Positions 58,859-64,000 of a DNA stretch of 64,000 nt are shown one piece after another. How positions within the stretch are numbered: position 1 is the stretch's first letter; each line of letters opens with the position of its first letter. The stretch spans positions 2,666,001 through 2,730,000 of the forward strand of contig JAHRBC010000001.1 of NCBI GenBank assembly GCA_022702545.1, in the 5' to 3' direction. The DNA is from Phycomyces nitens (taxonomy: Eukaryota > Mucoromycota > Mucoromycetes > Mucorales > Phycomycetaceae). Made by a program: the position numbers and the translations under genes. The notes under the pieces were generated by a model. That model was not told the origin of the DNA and did no database searches. It saw only the letters and a list, made by a program, of their open reading frames with translations.

Positions 58859-60950
58859 TTTTAGAATTAAACGAAAAATAATCTCAATTTTTTATAGCTC
58901 ATGAGGTTGGATTATGTAAAGACCTTAATCGTTCTTATAAAACCTCTTGGACTGCATGAGGTGTGGTTGTATTGAGCCGACCAATAAATACAAAAAAAAA
59001 ATGTGGTTGTATTGATTGCAAAAATATGATCCCAAAATATTAAGTTTAACGATCAAGAACGTAAAAAGCAGACGCAATTTTACCTGGCGGAGAGTATATT
59101 TGGTTTTCAATTAGTGCCTGCATGGCTTTCAATTAGCGCAAAATTGACCCAAGCGTATAGAAAGCAATTTGAAAAGATTCGGTGATAAACACTGTAATAC
59201 GTGATGTTTAAGTACATTTTTGATAAAAAAGAACATTATAAACTTCCAAATCAATCCAGTGCTATTAAAGGGTACTTTAGACTTATTTGTGAATTGAAAA
59301 AAAAAGATGAAATATAAAGAGCTGGTCTGGATATTGAGGGCAATGCATGTTTTATAAAAGCATTGCACTCTTTATTTTTAAGTCTGTATTTTGTAATCAG
59401 TTTAATTAGGGTTAAGATGATCAATAGCTATCTATGATTGAGATATCTTATGTTTTTGATGCAGATTTTGAAAGAAGCTTATCATTCCAAGTTTTATTTA
59501 AATGTACCTTGCATACAGACACAAGATATCCTGTAATATATGCAATAAATAAGGGTCCATTAATGCCAGGTAAGTTTATGCCTTGTAATCAAAACCCTTT
59601 TTTTATGTTTTTGTTCTTTCTTATTCTACAGACAAGGATTAATATTTATTTATTTTAAAAATTTAATAGACATGTTTAAAAGCTATCTTCCTTTCTATAT
59701 CTGATACTTTATATAGAATTAGATGGATAAAGAGAAATGGTAATCTGTAGATCTACCATAATAATGCTAATATCTAAATATCAACCAGTTGACACCCTGG
59801 ATTACCCCAGAATCATGACAGTTTCAATAGTATCTTTTTTTTTATAAAAAATATATACAAATCGTATTTTTGTATAGTGCAAATGAATACTTGGTTTTTG
59901 AAAGGAGCATTTGAACCTAAAAGAGGTATTTGTTAATTGCTACAATATGGATTATTAGTACAGTAGTTTTGGATAGAATCTTGAGCAAATTCAGATACAG
60001 TGTTATTTTCGACAATAAACATAGAGTAAATCGCGACACGTTGCACGGGAATACAGTATATACACTGCACAACCCTGTACCAATATGATTTTAGTGCCTC
60101 TTACATGTACTTCATTAATATTTAGCTTTATCAATATTGTACTTTGCTCTTTAGAATCGAGTCAGCTTGAGGAATATTAAGCAAGACATCCTTTTCATTA
60201 TGCTTTTCTGGATTATTATGAATAGCAAGCTACATCCTTTCTTTATATTTGATTGGCTCGACATTCATTTTGATGGTCACAGTTTAGCCTATTCAAGTCT
60301 CGTTTAACTTATTCTACTCCTTCGTATCCACCAAATCCAAAAGCTATAGGGTCCTACCATAGTTCTCTTGTGCACGTGGTAGAGGTAGCACAATGAAGCT
60401 TTATGTCTGGAAAGCCAAAAAGAAGCCATTTTGGCCAAGAGAACTGTTTTTCTTTCTTCCAAGTAGTATGTCTGCAATATCTAGAGAGTTTAGCTCGGAA
60501 TGAAACGGCCGTCGGTGGGTAGATGTTGGCTATGTGGAACACAAGGTTGGATAATCTTGAGGACAACTACAGATAGGGTTACCATGGCTATACAGACTGT
60601 CTGACAGACGGGGTTGTAATCTATTCAATTTAAAAAGCGAAAAATAGAGATGGCATAAGGTAAACATATCCAAGTCAAGATATCCGCAATAGAAGCACTA
60701 TATCAAATTAAAACAGGTATCTGATCTATTGAGCCATAGACCAAGGCCTACAAAGTAGGTTCTGCATTAACCACAAAGAAGAATACGGCTAGGGAAGCAA
60801 GGCGGGTGTTGAATTAGAGTGCGACAAGCCACTCTATCTTCCATTCAACTCACCACCTTTTGTCCCCTCTTTGGCTTTCTATCTGATCTCCTTTCCTCAT
60901 CTCGGATTCTCATCTGCATTCCATTGTCCCAATCCATTTAGAAATCTATA
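58859..60950. other. Intergenic, relic-rich AT DNA
   Basis: No intact gene. A minus-strand ORF at 60354-60566 (70 aa, ending TSTTCTRELW) is unassigned. A short stretch at about 59125-59145 (AATTAGCGC next to AATTGACC) echoes the motif cluster at 9.7-9.87 kb. The CT-rich segment at about 60840-60950 is a plausible Ras promoter/leader. Confidence 0.4.
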
Positions 60951-61887
60951 ATGTCCAAACCATCTTCATTTGTGCGTGAATACAAGCTTGTCATGGTCGG
61001 CGGTGGAGGCAAGTTTCTTAAATTCTCTTTCTTTAACAGTAAAAGGATCAAGGAAATTAGTTGTTACTTTGGCTTCAATCGCCTAGAGAACATCTTTAGT
61101 AGCCAGATATCCTTGAAAAATACACCCTTTGTCTATTGAAACGAAAACTCATCTCATGTGCACACTACTCATTCAGGTGTCGGTAAATCTGCCTTGACGA
61201 TTCAGTTTATTCAGTCTCATTTCGTAGACGAGTACGATCCGACTATTGAAGGTAGAGATACCTTCAAGTGCTTCCTTTTGTCTTTTTTTTCACCCCCTGT
61301 ACAAATACTAACCTGCTAATTTTACCCAAGACTCGTACCGTAAGCAATGTGTAATTGACGGTGAGACGGCATTGTTGGATGTGCTTGATACGGCAGGTCA
61401 AGAGGAATACAGGTATATACTATCTTTTTATAAATGTATTGGGACTAATGGCACCAAACAAAACTCTACATAATTTAGTGCAATGCGTGAACAATATATG
61501 CGTAATGGCGAAGGATTCCTGCTTGTCTATTCTATCACATCTCGCATGTCTTTTGAAGAAATCGATACATTCTACCAGCAGATCTGCAGAGTCAAAGACC
61601 GAGACTATTTCCCTATGGTTCTTGTAGCCAACAAGAGTGATCTAGGATCTGATAGACAAGTATCTACAACAGAGGGCCGCGACCTTGCCAAAAAGTTTGG
61701 CTCACAGTTCATTGAGACTTCCGCAAAGCAGAGAGACAATGTTGATGAAGCCTTTTTTGAGGTCGTCAAGGACATTCGCCGATTCAATAAGGAGCAGGAA
61801 CATCATGGTCGAGGTGGTGCCCAAGACCATTTCAACATTACAGACGCACCCGATGTTGCATCGGACAAGTGCTGCATTTTGATGTAG
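60951..61887 (+). CDS. Ras-type small GTPase
   Basis: Membrane-anchored signalling GTPase of the Ras subfamily. Exons 60951-61008, 61177-61251, 61331-61412 and 61479-61887 join in phase to 207 aa. Motifs are complete: P-loop GGGGVGKS, effector region [33 protein letters not shown]. The C-terminus CCILM gives a CAAX box CILM, predicted to be farnesylated, with a neighbouring cysteine for possible palmitoylation. Intron 1 (168 nt) starts GC rather than GT and splits the P-loop codons; the GC donor is required to give the conserved glycine. It resembles fungal Ras1/Ras2; which one was not decided. Confidence 0.95.
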
Positions 61888-64000
61888 AAAAGGATGGCAA
61901 GACCTTTATCTTTCTTTGAATTGGCTTCTAAACTATTTCTTACTTTTGTATTATCCTAATCCCCTCCCCCTTAAACCACAGCGAGTGTTATTGAATCCAT
62001 GCCAAAAAGCCCCTCTAGTCTTTCTATTATAAGATCCAGACAAGACAAAGCTTTCCTATACAGCCACTCCCACTTCCCCTTAACCCTACCCCTCATCTGT
62101 CTCTCTATCTATCTTTGTTTCTTTATTTTCCTCACTATTTCTATCTCTCCTATTGTGTCCCTCCTCTCTTTACTATTTTCTTTTTTTTTATTACTATTAT
62201 TTGCCCTTTTGCTTTAATGTGTAGATATAAAAGAAATATGCATTTGTAAACAGCAATGAAAACTAATATTCGTGTGACATTTGAATCTCCAAGTATATAT
62301 TGGATATCCCTCCTTTTAAAAAAGACAATTTTTTAATTTTTAAAAATATTTATAAAGGGGGTTTCAGTATTATTTTTTTATTGATATCTTGGGATTGAAC
62401 AACGCAAATGATTGGTTGAAACCGATAAAAAAGAATCTAGAGGAAACCATCGCAACAAGAACAGTAGTAGATGATTTTATTCAGCCAATTAGTTGGACCG
62501 TGGCTATAAAGCATTTTTTTCCTTGGCAACCGATACCGATATCATTCTACAACTACTAAAACCTATATCAATTGGTCCCAAATAATAGGATAGCATGCAA
62601 AAGAATAAAAAGAAAAAGAAATCCTAAACATTAAAATATATGTAAATAGAGAGTATCTAGGATTCATCACTAAGTATATCTACAAAAACCCAACTACTGG
62701 TATATTATAAACTACAATTTACCTTTTTTAAAAAAGAGTTTTCTGACCTAGAAGCCTATAGATCTTTACTATATATACTCATAGGAGATGCATGTATTTT
62801 ATCAATGAATAGATTGGAAAATATACCTGTCAAAAGAAACGATTCCGAGACTATCGAGGAAAAGAAGAATAGTAAAAGAATAGAACTTAACAATATAATG
62901 GATTTTGAAAGGAATTGTGTGTTTACTGGTCAAGGATGCTTTAACCTTTATATAGTTTTCAATACAAGATATCTAAAAGTAAATTTGCTAAAATCTTGAA
63001 ATCAATCTCTGTTGATTGTCGTATTGGCATTTGGCTAAAAAAAATTCAGATTTATCTTTACCTAACAAGACCATAAAACTAGATGATAAAGTTGTGCAAG
63101 TAATAAGCGAGTATATAAATAAATCATATCGCGAGTTATTTGAATTGTATTTACTATAATATGGAGCAGCTTTACTCATACCTAACAGTTAAAAGATCTG
63201 AATATTAGCATATTCAAACTATACTTGCTAGAAACCTATCACTTTTTTGAATTTAATTATACTTACTATAAATACTTGACACTGAATATTATACAAAAAT
63301 CATTTATATCAAATGCATGTCCTATGAATCATTAATAGCAATATAGACTTTTCTTTAGTCTATTAAGCAACAAATATGAGAAGATAATGACAAAAACTGT
63401 CTTAGAATATCATTTTTGCCACCTCCATTTTATCAAAGTTATAAAGCGTTTGAATACAAACCATCTGTTTTTACTTTTTTACTTGATATCTTTTATTGTT
63501 TGTATATAGTTAATTACCATTATAACCTTGTCTGCACACCATATTTGACCTTATATAAAGTATAATCATATTCTGTCAAAGTTCTCCTTTACTTATTTTC
63601 ATAGTTTTAGTCATTACTACCAATTTTAATTTACTCCCAACCTTATTATGATATTTTGGCAAGGTCTTTATATTTAAATACACCCTTTCTAATAATTAAT
63701 AATATAGATATAGCATTTCTTATTTAGATGAGTTTCTGACTACGGCTATGTAGCTATCAAAGCAGTAATATCTTGTAGGAAAGCTATTATTGAGGTGCCA
63801 AATGTTATCAGTAAACAGAATATTAATAAATACTTACTGGATAATATTTTTTTACTCTTTTTTTTTAGAAAATTTATAAATATATTTTCAATTATCGTGT
63901 AAACATTACAGATATACTTACAATTTATTCAGTATATCAAATTATTCTCTCTTTTTTATTTTCTATTTATTTAAGTATATGGCCAGAACTTGCTGAGAAA
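61888..64000. other. Intergenic to window end
   Basis: The Ras 3' flank is CT-rich to about 62220. Beyond it the DNA is very AT-rich. The ORF at 62805-62999 and others are short, Asn/Lys/Ile-rich and not supported. Confidence 0.5.

Noticed and set aside
1..64000. CRISPR arrays, operons, bacterial promoters or ribosome binding sites
   Set aside because: None seen; the window is eukaryotic with spliced genes. Short repeats present are microsatellites, minisatellites or transposon-derived.

Overview
The window looks like nuclear DNA of an early-diverging filamentous fungus, most likely Mucoromycota (Mucorales-like). Supporting signs: AT-rich intergenic DNA; many short introns (about 45-65 nt) with fungal-type branch sites; fungal-specific families (DUF3712 membrane protein, fungal complex I accessory subunit, AreA-type GATA factor, Pex24/30-type peroxin, Hsp104); and decayed Tc1/mariner and Fanzor/TnpB-like sequences. 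Species was not determined.

Layout, left to right. 1-3715 (-): intersectin-like RhoGEF, cut by the left edge after most of its DH domain. 3.7-8.2 kb: gene-poor DNA containing a ~2.2 kb near-perfect palindrome (5379-7626) built from the 5' half of a Tc1/mariner transposase plus a ~190 bp tandem repeat. 8.2-9.05 kb (+): complex I accessory subunit. 10.1-11.7 kb (-): PD-(D/E)XK-like protein of unknown role, flanked by short repeats and a hairpin. 13.4-18.5 kb (+): 1660-aa DUF3712 membrane protein. 19.0-20.4 kb (-): MATH-BTB protein. 21.3-24.3 kb (-): NatA auxiliary subunit (NAA15-like). 24.8-26.1 kb (+): unknown membrane protein. 26.6-29.3 kb (+): intronless HSP104 behind heat-shock elements. 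30.6-31.5 kb (+): unknown secreted protein. 31.8-33.5 kb (-): dysferlin-domain peroxin. 34.3-35.7 kb (-): amino-acid/auxin-permease-family transporter. 36.4-39.1 kb (-): AreA-like GATA factor.

A ~3.8 kb gene desert follows. Then comes a dense housekeeping block: RPL43 (+), AIM24-like (-), DCN1-like neddylation factor (+), QCR6 (+), calponin/transgelin (+) and eIF5B (-). The last 11 kb is sparse: a decayed Tc1/mariner copy (53.4-54.6 kb) related to the palindrome, an F-box gene (56.0-57.8 kb), a Fanzor/TnpB-like relic (58.3-58.9 kb, -), a Ras GTPase (61.0-61.9 kb) and AT-rich DNA to the right edge.

The genes do not form one pathway. They are a mixed housekeeping set (translation, respiration, proteostasis, nitrogen regulation, endocytosis/actin, Ras signalling) interrupted by relics of mobile elements. 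The most unusual pieces are the palindromic transposase hairpin and its related copy 46 kb away, the Fanzor-like relic, the intersectin-type RhoGEF, the PD-(D/E)XK gene, and several odd introns (a GC-AG intron inside the Ras P-loop codons, and introns directly after the start codon). No tools were run. Exon boundaries come from manual splice-site reading and were checked for phase where stated.
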